A DNA stretch of 64,000 nucleotides from Liolophura sinensis (lineage: Eukaryota > Mollusca > Polyplacophora > Chitonida > Chitonidae): NCBI RefSeq assembly GCF_032854445.1, contig NC_088305.1:7689606-7753605 (forward strand), read 5' to 3'. This document shows, piece after piece, positions 44,746 to 64,000 of the stretch. Below the pieces are notes generated by a model. The model was not told the origin of the DNA, searched no databases, and saw nothing but the letters and a program-made list of their open reading frames with translations. How positions within the stretch are numbered: the stretch's first letter is position 1; each line of letters opens with the position of its first letter. The translations under genes were made by a program, and so were the position numbers.

Positions 44746-47164
44746 TTACACATGTCATAAAGCAACTAATACAGTAGAGTTTGCTGCACTATTTGAGTTC
44801 TGACTAAACGTCTTTGTATCTCATCTGGGCTAGGTTCGAGTTTGTAAAGAGTATATCACAGAGAAAGTTATCCACCACACACCCATTTGTTATAGCTGTG
44901 CTGCTCGAAGAGGAAAACCCGCGGGCTGCACTCCGCGCAGTTGGTGGTTACTTACGTGTAACGGACTTACTGCGTAAACCAGCTAGTTCCTCTACAAAAT
45001 TTTTGTCATAACATACTTGTCAGATTCTATGCCACGATTTCACCAAATGTTCTTCTTCCCGTCAACTTTCCGCCCGCCAGGTGAATCCACACTGATTCCG
45101 CAGGCAGGTCCTGAAAGTACCCCATACAATTTCCACACTATTATTTACATAGTGCTTTCAGACAAGCATAAAGGGACTTGCTGCAGTGATGAATGGTCAG
45201 CACACATGTAAACTGTCCTGTCATAACCAGGCTTTATCAATTAGGAACATAATGGCATTGGCTCCAGAGTAGCAGTATGTTATTATCGTTGATAAAACGT
45301 CGGGTCACAGTTGGGTGACTAATCCGACAACAGAAATGTATTAGCTCTGCTCAGACCATGAAGTTCACGACTGCAATGTAGTGTCAGGCCATTGATTATG
45401 CATATCAGGCTTTGGGCTGTTTATTTTAAAGGACCAGACAGCACCTGGCTAAAACATATTCCAATCGAAAGCAGGATTCTCAAGCGTTCTAAAAAGTATC
45501 ACACTTTATTATTGTAATGCGATTTCACCGAATAACACGTAGAACAAAATGTTAATACTGCACAAATGGCTGGTGTGAATCGTGAGGCATCTTGAGAATT
45601 TTCTCCAATCCAACACGTTGCTCTCAGATTGTGTGGCCTAAGTTGTAACGCAGCTTTTATCCTTTCACTCCATGAAGTGGCATTCACTCCGTGAAGACAT
45701 CATTTTGACATCGTTTACAACGATTTAGTCACGTATAGGCGAGGGACCATTTCATGTGGGGCAAAATCACCAGCACAACGCCTCCGGAGGCTACGACCTT
45801 AACCAGGAATACCTCATCTGTGCATCCGCAGGCTATTTAAAACTGTAAATGACACATTAAACTTACCGTATCAACTGCACCTGTGTGGAAGAAATATCCT
45901 TTCAGTATGTCTATCTGCCACTTGTATCTGTCATAGGCTACTGCTTAGACTATAATACGGAAAATAACTTCAACGCTAGAGAGCTATCGCAAACGTGACG
46001 TCACCTTGCTATCGATAATGGAGAAGCGCTGAAGCTGTGTCAAAACTTAACATTCATTAACTTTTATGGGTTGAAAAAAATCTAAAAGATATTTAATGCC
46101 GCTTCAAGATACTTTGAATGGTAGCCTTTCAGTAGACATAAACATTAGTCACTTTCACTTTCACATTAGTCAGCATGCCACCTATATTTAGCCGTCTGTA
46201 AATTTAGTCACACTATTTACCAAAATTGCCCTCAGCAAGTGGGACGTTACACCACAAATTCTACACACAGATATGTTGAAAGTTCATATCATTGCAATGA
46301 CATGCTGGACAATGGGCGTGACGTTGACGCTTTACGGCACGGCTAGGGAAATCGGAGCACCTTAACCTGTACAAAATAAATTAATATTATCAATATTGGA
46401 TGAATTTTCTTTCCTAAAATATTTGTTTTAGGAGATGTACAAGGTAAGGTAGGTAATTAAAATCAGGCTTTGTGTACAGCTGCCAATATTGTGTATACCC
46501 GCCCGTGTTAAAATGATGTGGTTTACTCCCAAAGTGTCGCAAACCGACGATGTCACGGTACAAAAGGATGTCACCTAGGAGTCCCCTATTAAAACAAATA
46601 TTTGGTTGCTCTTCACGAAATAAAGACCATCTTCATGTTTGGGGCAATGGTTGCTTATAGTTTCTTGTGTTCATTCATAAAAAAACCTTAATGTTAAAAC
46701 GCCTAAACAAAATTTCAATTGACTTGTTAGTGATGTAATGTTATTGGTTCCAATCCAAACGTTCCACGAGTTTTGCTATATTGACGGTTAGTAAAAACTG
46801 ATTTCCTTTGTACACTACAAATACATTTGTGTTGTCTGTGACGCTATGCTTTTTTTTTCATTGTTGAAAAGAAAAATACGTAATATGGAGTCAGAATTAT
46901 TGTAAGATGAAATACGTCTTTGTAGCGTAAGGCTTTGACATGTTGAGGACAGCACGGTCAAAAAAACTAAGTTCAAGGTCATAATGAATGGAAGGTATGT
47001 ATCGATCCGTATTTCTGGAAACTAAAAACTTGGAAAGAATGAAACGGATCTCAGATCTAGGAACAGATATGACAACTCTCACACAGTTTTGGGACCTCTC
47101 TGAGCAATGTCGCACAGCTCAGAACTACACTGTATCCTGACGACATTGTTGAGGGCCGTTGTTC

Positions 47165-47392
47165 ATTTATTTATTTATTGATTTTACTGATGTTATACGC
47201 CGAATTCAAGAGTATTTCACTTATACGACGACGGACAGCATTATTATGGGAGGATGAAAACGCCTTGATCATCCGCAGGTTGCTGGAGGACCAGCATAAG
47301 ATTTGAACTCACAACGACCGCATTTGCCAGAGGCTCCTGGGTCATTGAGCTGCGCTGGCATTCAAACCACCTCAGCCACGGAGACCCCCATC
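47165..47392 (-). mobile_element. SINE inside a B-only segment
   Basis: Reverse copy from tail (atttatttatttattgattt) to head (cctcagccacggagaccccc), within the 46395..47500 stretch that unit A lacks. Confidence 0.7.
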
Positions 47393-47669
47393 TATGCTGT
47401 GAGTCTTTTAAATTGCTAATGTGGCAGTGGTTTGGCCCCATATTCACTATTTAGACAAAAAATAGCAGTAAAACATTTTTAACTGTAATATGCCCATGTT
47501 ATATGTCTTGGAGATTGGCTTTATGATTATGATGACCTCGAGCGGCTGTTATCCGAATGTCTTCCTCGACGCGTGAAGTCTTTGTTTGTATATACATTTA
47601 AACCATAAAGATAAAAAGAGATTCCGTGCTTAAGTGAAGCATAGCGTCCCCAGAACTGTGTAGATGACG

Positions 47670-56070
<8,401 letters not shown>

Positions 56071-57169
56071 TTCTCTTGTTACAAGCTAAAATGATAAGCA
56101 ACGTGCAGAATGTCTAGAACCAGCGGAACAGCACTTCAGCAGCAGCTGTGCCGTGTTCCCCTGAGTCTTTTTTTCCGGTGAAGACTTCTGTGTTATTGTC
56201 GGCCATTGTGTGAAATCTTTGATCCCCTTAATAAAATGACAAATAGACTTTCTAAACCTTTATTCTTTGTTAAGTTTTAAGTGTTGAGTTTCACAGTGAA
56301 ACCACCCAAACAAGTGAATATACACTCCAAAAATCTGTTAATTTTAACAGAAAGTCTGTTGTCTGAGTTATACTAGAATGTTTTCTGTTATTATATTATA
56401 TTTTATATTCAACATATTATCCTATTAGTCTAACACAATTTTAATGCTGAATTAAAAGACTAAATGTGCCATATTTAACAGAACAACGGAATACATTCGT
56501 CAGCGTCATTCAAACAGCAAACGTTCTGCTAAATTTAGCAGATCATTTTTAAGAGCCTAGACGAAGTCTGCAGTTTACAAGTGTTAGACACCTGACAAAA
56601 GATGGCGGCCTCAACATCAGAGTAAACAACTTGCTCATAGCTGTCCTTGACAATGCTCAGAGATTTACATATCGTTAACAAACAGACATAAATTAACCTC
56701 GTAGCCGCGCCGTACGATTCTCTCGTCTGGCTATATAAGTGCATGTTTACAGTATCCGGGAAATGCGTCAGGAGGACTGGCCACTTTAACACCGGGGGAT
56801 GGGGATGGGGTTGGGGGAAGGGGGGGGGGGGGGGGTGCTGGCGGCAGCACTTTGACTGCATGGACTCGCTCTGCCACAAGCAGACACAGTATATGTACCC
56901 ACATTTAATGAAGCCTCGAATGAAAATGTATTAATTACGATGAAAACTCACCCCTCTCCCAAAAGTTTACATACACTTACATATAAAGTGAAGATAATGA
57001 ACTGAGAACACAACACGCACTCATGTTTCGTATCACTATTCATCAGTCAGTCTGACTTCTGACAATGTGAAACTCTGCGTTAAAACTATTCAATAAAATC
57101 GTAACATTTAACCACGCAATGACACGATTAAACTAGCATGGTACACATTTGGTTAATGCTTACGTTTCT

Positions 57170-57488
57170 TCCCTGGGATCAAACCCGGCTTAGATCACAA
57201 CAAAGACAGTACGTGGTACGAGTTGCTACCTTGCTTGACACTCAGCACTAAGAAGTTAAAGCACAGGAAAGGACTTATTGACCCGGTGTCAGTATAACGT
57301 CAATGGGTGGAGTGTCATGTCTGGTGTCTTCGGCATGATACTTCAGTGGTGGCAGCACTTTGGCAACACAGACCCGCCCAGCGACAAGAGGACACAGCAT
57401 ATGTACACACTCCTAATGATCCCTGATCGTCATTTGACTAAAAAATAAAAAAACGACGTTAAATCCTATGCATTCATTTATTCATTCA
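57170..57488 (+). mobile_element. SINE, 'gtcatgtctggtgtct' family, unit B
   Basis: Counterpart of 25650..25978, with the gggatcaaacccggcttaga head and an ATTC-type tail. Confidence 0.65.
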
Positions 57489-57995
57489 TACGTCTGGAAC
57501 ATTCCTTGCGCTTTTCCAATATCACTGAAAGCTGTTGACACCTTGCATGGATCCGTCTCAATCTCATACTTTATATACATCCTTAGTTTTGTACTGGTTT
57601 GTGTTGAACGTTGTTTTTGAAACTGGCCTTGCGACCATTGACCAGGAACGTCCATTTTGGTTGACGGCCGGTGTGTGAATGTTGGGTGGAGTAAACCAGA
57701 AAAGTTAAAACGTGACAAGTTATTGACACACTTTCCCATCCGTGACGCACAGATAGTCACGCCATATTGGTGGAAGACAAACGGATATCGACACATGCCT
57801 CCACAAAATGGCCCCATCATTAAAAGTGGTTATCACTTATTGAGAGGAAGACCTCTGCCAGCGGAATGTTGAAATTCCCTGTCCAAGGACAGAATTTAAC
57901 CCCCATCGGTTGTGCCATCGGGTGGAAATGCGATATTTTAACATTTGGTCACGTCCCGGCGACCATATTATTTAATCTCAAAGTTTGGATGGTAA

Positions 57996-58040
57996 CAGAA
58001 ACGAGGACTGAAATGTCCAAACCACCATTACAAAACGAAG
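57996..58040 (+). repeat. Single unit of the 32-bp minisatellite, unit B
   Basis: acgaggactgaaatgtccaa then accaccattacaaaacgaag: the unexpanded or collapsed state of the array at 26812..27588. Confidence 0.75.
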
Positions 58041-58177
58041 GTTTTTGGAATGGAACAGACTCAAACGTTTGTGTTTTTTATAGAATTTACACCTCCCTTG
58101 CTGACAATCTGCTTGGTATATAAATGTGTATTGGAAAAAACATTGGGTCCAAACCCAAATAATGTTGCATTAACATA

Positions 58178-59191
58178 TTATTTCTTACAAACATTTCGAA
58201 AAAATAGTTTTATGCCCTTTCTAATCTTGCTGGTCATAAAAATCATACCACATGCATGCTGTGTTGCACTGAGGCCTAACATTACCGACCACACAGCGTT
58301 CAGAACAGCTGGGTTGGAACAGTGCGTGTAGCAATGAAGCATAACAAGTGTTACGGTCACAAACGGACCGTAGAAAAACATCATACTGAAAGCCAGCAAG
58401 ATACAGTTTCTGTTCCTTTTCCTGGACAATTCTCGGACTCTCTCAGACGCATCTGTACTCTGAGCAGCATTGTCTGTAACGGCCATGATTTGGACTTGGA
58501 TGCTTCGACTCTTTTTGTTGGCAACTGCTATCATTACGGGGCTCAACACGACCACGATTAGATCGGCTGGGACGACTATTCCGTATGTAAAGAGGTAAAG
58601 AAACCACCTGGGATAAACTGACCAATCACAACTTGGGAGGTACTTTGTCCTACTCCCCACGGCCAGCTTGACCTCTCCGGTTTGGGAGTGGATAAAAATG
58701 GCCGTAAGTGTCGCTATGGCAACAACTGGTAAAACGATGGAAAGAGCAATTCCAACCAAGCCCGACCTGTTGGCCGTCATTCCAGGACGTAATATTTCCA
58801 TGTTCAGTACAACGGCACAGTAAGATGTAATGGATATACTTACAACAACAACAACGATCTGTAGACTGCAAACAACGAAACAACTAGTTGTATGTTGAAG
58901 AATAGAGGCCGAGTGAAGAAAAAGCAAGGACAACGGCATCATTATGACTGCCACTAACACTCCACCGAAATGAGAAAACACCATTAATTCCTTGTTGTGT
59001 AAAAGGTCGTCGCTGAAGATATGTCCGACGATTACCAAGACTGTAGATGTGAGAGCGATGCAGGCGATGACGACAACAACAACGCTGAGTGGCGCAATGA
59101 CCGAAAGGGACAACTCGCTGGATAAAGCTGGTGTTGAATTCATCATGGACTGGGTAAATTTTATGAATATAACTGGTGTCGAATTCATCAT
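58178..59191 (-). CDS. GPCR-c, orphan seven-transmembrane receptor, unit B
   Basis: Intact receptor of about 337 residues from the MMNSTPV start at 59191. The frame stays open upstream to 59350, but those 53 residues are not preserved in unit A, so the shorter start is preferred. TM1 begins near SVIAPLSVVVVVIACIAL; TM3 ends VLNMEILRPG (no DRY). ECL2 carries SCDWSVYPRWF. ICL3 has KKSRSIQVQIMAV, TM6 has FFYGPFVTVTLVML, and TM7 runs through NPAVLNAVWSVMLGL. It finishes with a helix-8-like KIRKGIKLFF and ends CKK. No NPxxY at the end of TM7. The family resemblance to GPCR-b lies in the CDWxxYP motif and overall layout. Expected at the plasma membrane; ligand and G protein unknown. Confidence 0.85.
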   Translation of the reverse strand: MMNSTPVIFIKFTQSMMNSTPALSSELSLSVIAPLSVVVVVIACIALTSTVLVIVGHIFSDDLLHNKELMVFSHFGGVLVAVIMMPLSLLFLHSASILQHTTSCFVVCSLQIVVVVVSISITSYCAVVLNMEILRPGMTANRSGLVGIALSIVLPVVAIATLTAIFIHSQTGEVKLAVGSRTKYLPSCDWSVYPRWFLYLFTYGIVVPADLIVVVLSPVMIAVANKKSRSIQVQIMAVTDNAAQSTDASERVRELSRKRNRNCILLAFSMMFFYGPFVTVTLVMLHCYTHCSNPAVLNAVWSVMLGLSATQHACGMIFMTSKIRKGIKLFFRNVCKK

Positions 59192-59354
59192 GAACCGGAT
59201 GGAGTCTGATCGTATGCGAGGAAAAAAAAAACGAACGAACGCACACTTTAGAAATAGTGTTGAATGTCCGCTAAGTCTCTGCATAAACACCAGGCGAAAA
59301 ATGTTGTGGGCAGTTGTACAAATATGCACAGCCAGCTGATCGAGGTACATCGCC

Positions 59355-61116
59355 TGATAGACGCACGTGAAATTCTGTCGGAATCACTGCGACACAAACA
59401 GCGCTAGCGTCGTAAGGGGAGTAGTTTATCGATGTTATGGAAACAAAGAAGGCCGTACATGTATTTACTGGGAATGTGACTTGCTTTTATGTCGGTATTA
59501 TGCCTTCATCGATTACTGATAGCGTGCGTGAATGACAAACTTAAAGCAAGAGTCATCAAAGAAAATGGACGTCCTAAGTTATTTAAAAAAAGTTCATATA
59601 TCACCATTAACTGTGATTTCTCCGAGACGAAATTGATATTTAAGCTAGTATTAGCTGATCCATGTGATGGATGTTACATTGTTGCCATGGCACTGAAAAG
59701 AGATGCCAGATAAACACAATATGGCAGATTAGATGTATAAATAGAAAAACAAAACACATTTTGAAAGAAAAAAAAACAAACAAGCTAGGAGTACAAATAT
59801 AGCAACAAGTGAATAGTTTTCATTCTGAAAATATGTATCTCTGGTTAACATTTGCACCCCTTAACGTTTCCCGCAAAACGAATATCGACCGATTGAAAAA
59901 AATTTATGACAGAGGTGACAACGCTGTTGATAGCCAGTACATTATTCAAAACGCCTTGTTGTACTTGGTTGTCAAGATTTAATACAACGAATACGTACGT
60001 GCATTGTTTTTCGTTGTACGCAGAGTAGCTTGAATTTCTCATCAACAACATCTATGTGAAATTCGGGCAACTATACATCCCTAATTTCGAGACCGTACTC
60101 AAGAATTTCTCACTTGTAAGAAGGTAGGCTGTTTTATGGGCGGGGGCAACCGGAAGTTGTCGTAGGAACAGCATATCATCTCCATCGAGCACCATGTCAG
60201 ATCACCTGTTAGAACGAATGATTAGGACCACTTGAATGATTAATTATCATAAATCGAAAGGTTGATGCTACCGAGGTACCGAAAACAATGGCTAGATAAG
60301 CTCGAGGATTCGTTGTACGAGGCATGGGATTGAACCAACATCTCGGATGTCCAACAGATGAATGACATGAAGCACTAAGCCACCAAGGCTTCCGCTCTCC
60401 ACCCGGACCTCACAACCTTGGATTGTAAGTAGCAGATCGAAAATACCAGAGGTGCCATCCCTATGATTTGATCGCTTCACCTATTCCCGTCACGCGCTTA
60501 CAAATCCATTAAGAATACATTGGACTTATTTATTTATTCATTCATTTATTTATTTTATTTTATGCTGCTGTCGCACGCTAACCACTTCGTCACGTAGGAT
60601 CCGAGTATGTCTAGCCGGTCAGCCGACGAGTAAGGAAAGAACACTTAGATTAATTGTTCGTATTCATGACAATTTTAGTTGGTGTAAAGATCGTCGTCTT
60701 CGGTGGTATAATGGTTAGAGCGTCCGCCTCGAAGTCGAGAGACTCAAAATGTCTTTGAAAATTGTAATTATTGCTGCCTCGCTTGGCGCTAATCACTGAG
60801 ACGCTAGAGCAAGGAAACAGGACTCCTTGGTTCTGTGTCAATATAGTGTGACAGGTTGGAGTGTCATGTCTGGTGTCTGCGGCATGATACCTCAGTGACG
60901 GCAGTACTTTTGCGGCATGGATTCCCCGTCAAAAAAAGACCAAATCTATGTGCACACATACCTAACAACTCATCGTCGTCATGTCACAGAAACATTATTA
61001 AGTAGGACGTTAAACACCATGCATACATATATGCATACATACGTCGTCGCAAATGTTTGTTTGTTTGTTTTTTGTATGGCGATCTCATATACTGAATACA
61101 TTCTGTAAAAAACACA
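59355..61116. other. Right end of unit B
   Basis: Colinear with A 28900..31400 less 1.1 kb, then a TTTATTTATTCATT low-complexity stretch (60527..60565) and the SINE 60697..61048 before unit C begins. No gene recognised. Confidence 0.4.
60697..61048 (+). mobile_element. SINE near the B/C junction
   Basis: A tRNA-like head (tcttcggtggtataatggtt, then agcgtccgcctcgaagtcga) leads into cttggcgctaatcactgaga, gtcatgtctggtgtctgcgg and gacgttaaacaccatgcata, with an (ATACATAC) tail. The A/B junction near 31400 has no such insertion. Confidence 0.6.
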
Positions 61117-61254
61117 AGGAACAATTACACCATATGCAGATCCGTACGGAAACCAAATGAGAGCAATTAGATACCTTAAGATGTTGGTTTTAAGATCTAT
61201 AAAAAAACTTGTTTTAGCATTTTGTAGTGTGATAGAAAACAGAACGGCAGATAA

Positions 61255-61700
61255 ATACGATTAAAAACGTACAGCATAGAGAGTAAAACCAGAACAGCCA
61301 TAACAGTGTGATAACCGGTAAATGGTCACTCGGTTTTATTCTAACAGTTTGTGTAAATGCATAAACAGTAGCAATTTACACGACCAATAGCACCATGGCT
61401 TAAGTAGTTAAAGAAAAATGCAGTCATATCAGAGTTATTTAGTTCACCAGCAGAGGTTGTTTAGTCCACCAGCAGAATCCTGGTTTGTGCAAGAATACAA
61501 TATAATTAAAGACGTACCGCATAGAGGTAGTAAGATAGCTGACAATAGGTCACACGTAACCAGAGAAATACGGCCTCTTGTCAATTTAACACAGTAAGGG
61601 TTTGATTCTAACTGCTCATGTATACACATCATGTAAATGCATAAACAGTAGCAATTTACACGCCCCTTTGCACCATGGTTTAAGCAGAATTAGGTAAAAA
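61255..61700 (+). repeat. Dispersed ~370-bp repeat, two shortened units (unit C)
   Basis: Landmarks gtacagcatagagagtaaaa and cagcagaatcctggtttgtg are present, but both modules are shortened relative to units A and B. Confidence 0.6.
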
Positions 61701-62228
61701 AAAACAGTCTAGCTCATTGGGTGAACTGTGTACAGAGTTACACCTGACCAACCAAATGTATATGTTATATCAAATTATGACAAGACGCTTCGTTCGAAAT
61801 TTCTGTACTCTTAAGGGAAGAGAGGTTGGTCAGGTAAAATGTTCCGTCTCTATCAGTAGGCAACATGGTGGCATTCTTGGACCTGGAACATATATATAGG
61901 ACATGATTAGCTTACACGAACATGTAAGCAGTCGTGTTTAGCCACAATGCCACAGCTAAAGGTATAGATGGCGTCATGGCGAATGTTGGATTGCTCCGCA
62001 AACAAAAGCTTCGCGGATACAAATAAAACCAAATACCCTTGTTGGTACGTCCGTTTTCGCCGACAAATGTCGCACGTGTATTAATGTAGAAATCAACCTT
62101 TATTTCAATTCTACAGATTCGATTTCAACAAACTGTTCTTAATTTTCGCATACGAAAGCAACAAAAATTATCGTAGAATATGCAATCATCAAATCTTGTT
62201 AAGCCTATTCTGTAAACAATAGTGCTCC

Positions 62229-62343
62229 GTTTATTTATTTATTTGATTGGTGTTTTATGTTTCACTTGTACGATGACGGCCAGCATTATGGTGGAAGGAA
62301 ACCGGGCGGAGCCCGGAGAAAACCCACGACCGTCTGCAGGTTT
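62229..62343 (-). mobile_element. SINE fragment, unit C
   Basis: Counterpart of 1863..1960 and 33241..33370, with a short deletion in the body start. Confidence 0.65.
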
Positions 62344-62366
62344 GGTGCGTTTATAAACACGTTTAT

Positions 62367-62612
62367 GTTACAGTTTGTAAACGTGTCCTGCTGTATAATC
62401 ATAAAAACTATGTTTAGTGACAACTTAGTCGTGTATTACATGTTTACTATGTAAACACATCACATGTTTACAAAAGTATGCACGTTTCTGTTACAGTTTG
62501 TAAACGTGTCCTGGTGTATAATTATAAAAACTATGTTTAGTAACTATTCCGTCGTGTTTTACATGTTTACTATGTAAACACATCACATGTTTACAAAAGT
62601 ACGCACTCTTAC
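62367..62612 (+). repeat. 123-bp tandem duplication, unit C
   Basis: gttacagtttgtaaacgtgt starts at 62367 and again at 62490, followed by matching sequence through tgtttacaaaagta. Units A and B have one copy. Confidence 0.8.
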
Positions 62613-63349
62613 GGATTTGCGCATTTTTACACTAAATATTCACACAAGACCATGCCAACCGGACTATTTATGCCAGGCCTACATGGAAATCTACACCACA
62701 TTACTAAATAAACATTTCACATATTTAGACAAGTATAAAAATACATGTCTGTAGTAACTAAACATAGTTTTTTATCATAATACACCAGGACATGTTTTCA
62801 AACTCTAACAGAAAGGTGTCTAAAACTGGAAAAGTTTTTCAGAGTACTATGAATGTGACGGTTTTAATACATATTTTAACAATAAATTACTGAGTATTCT
62901 TGTCCCTGTGGTTTTGTGCAATCTAGATCTATATGTAGCTTCCACAGAAGAACCACACAAATCCCCGTGGACAGATTCTACAATGGGATTTTTAACTTAC
63001 GTCCAAATTTCCAAACATCAATACAATACCCAGCTAAGTTCCATGATGTTTAAATTCTAAACACCTATTTTGACAAAACCCCTACTATTTTTTCCACAAT
63101 ATCAGGTCCCGTGAATAAAAAAAAATTCACATAACAATATTCAGTCAGAAAATATCTTTATCGTATAAGTGCAATATTTTTGAGTACGGGTCGCTATGGA
63201 TGCATTGAATGTTACACAAATATACTTTCGCTAGACATTCTGACTAAACCAAGTATCATTTACTTCCTAAGACATCCCTGCAGATAATTATACACTGACG
63301 TACATCCATATTGGAAACATACCTGCAAATAACAATATATAATATATAA

Positions 63350-64000
63350 CAATTCGTATTTGACCGGATAGAAGCATTACATGACATACCTGGATAACTG
63401 CCTCTATCAGACAAGACGCGATCCAAATACTGTTTATGACAGCCTGGACAGGGCAGTGCAACATCAACAAAGTTGTAGGAAACAGGCAGTATATAAACCA
63501 AATGTTAGAAACAGAAGCCCGTATCGTCGTTTTGACAGCATACTCAATCTCTTAATGGCTTCTTCACTGTATGGGGCTTTTTCTGATACCGACTCTATCT
63601 GGGCTTCAGTGTTTCTCACTTTTTGCCTAGCAAAGAGCAGAATATTAATATTCAGCGCCAATACAATAAGGCATGCAGTGAGATACAATACATAGACGAT
63701 TACGTATGCAAACCACGACGGGAAAACAGACCAGTCGCTTGCATCATATGGGCTGGTGGTATTCACGGTTGTCTCCCGTCAACTAATGTCGATGAAAATA
63801 ACAGAACACACTTGCACGTAAACAAATGGGAGAACTCCAGTTAGGAGCATGCTGATTTTAATGGACTTCCATTTCTTCTCCAAAATATCCAGGATAGAAC
63901 GTATTTCTGTTCCATACCATATTCGTGTAAAGTAAATTTAAAATGTACACGAGAACAGCACTTATCTGTCTCTCACGACTCTCATGAAAATGGCCCTGAA
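63350..64000 (-). pseudogene. GPCR-a, degenerate 7TM receptor, unit C (partial)
   Basis: Third copy, running past the window end. The TM5/ICL3 region and the start of TM6 are open in 63464..63766 (DASDWSVFPSWFAYVIVYVL, then MLSKRRYGLLFLTF). The frameshift that A and B carry before MLSKRRY is absent here. A different frameshift follows within TM6 (after LLFLTF). The TGA upstream of the TM5 segment is the same as in A and B. The C-terminal tail is lost to a deletion of about 700 bp ending near 63350. The beginning of the gene lies beyond 64000. Confidence 0.65.

Larger units (their letters stand above)
61117..64000. repeat. Segmental duplication, start of unit C (cut by window end)
   Basis: Third unit, aligning to A 1..4620 but shortened. 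It lacks the A stretch around 1040..1690 (including a SINE), most of the SINE at A 2705..2966, and about 700 bp corresponding to A 3270..3945. It is visibly more diverged from A and B than they are from each other in this part. It carries a third copy of GPCR-a running to the window edge. Confidence 0.9.

Noticed and set aside
46897-47115. 72-residue minus frame in the B-only segment
   Set aside because: No family recognised and no second copy to compare.
59192-59350. 53-residue N-terminal extension of GPCR-c in unit B
   Set aside because: Not preserved in unit A and would put unrelated sequence before the sequon-rich N-terminus; the MMNSTPV start is favoured.
60705-60755. tRNA-like sequence ggtggtataatggttagagc
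   Set aside because: Lacks a proper T arm and leads into SINE body.

Overview
The window looks like animal, probably molluscan, nuclear DNA. It is AT-rich and gene-poor, with spliced and single-exon genes, abundant tRNA-derived SINEs with AAATA or CACTCACTC tails, several minisatellites, and relics of reverse transcriptase. The mollusc guess rests on the SINE types and on the lineage-specific receptors and lectins; it is an inference, not a search result.

The main structure is a tandem segmental duplication. The sequence at position 1 restarts at 31417 and again at 61117, giving unit A (1..31416), unit B (31417..61116) and the start of unit C (61117..64000). Each full unit carries the same four genes on the minus strand: GPCR-a (3.9-4.8 kb in A, a pseudogene), GPCR-b (10.9-11.8 kb, an intact 328-residue single-exon receptor), a five-exon secreted fibrinogen-related (FReD) protein (14.7-22.8 kb) and GPCR-c (27.7-28.7 kb; damaged in A, intact in B). 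All three receptors share a CDWxxYP-like motif before TM5, so they look like one local family. I found no recognisable gene on the plus strand apart from transposon remnants.

By eye, units A and B are nearly identical over about the first 13 kb and clearly more diverged over the rest. They also differ by many insertions: SINEs with target-site duplications, a Penelope-like element relic, and minisatellite expansions. Unit C is more diverged and carries extra deletions.

The FReD introns hold most of the minisatellites. The last FReD exon differs far more between A and B than the adjoining intron. Exon 2 carries a frameshift of opposite sign in each copy. Together the locus looks like a fast-evolving cluster pairing orphan membrane receptors with a secreted lectin-like protein. 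A functional link between the two is speculative.
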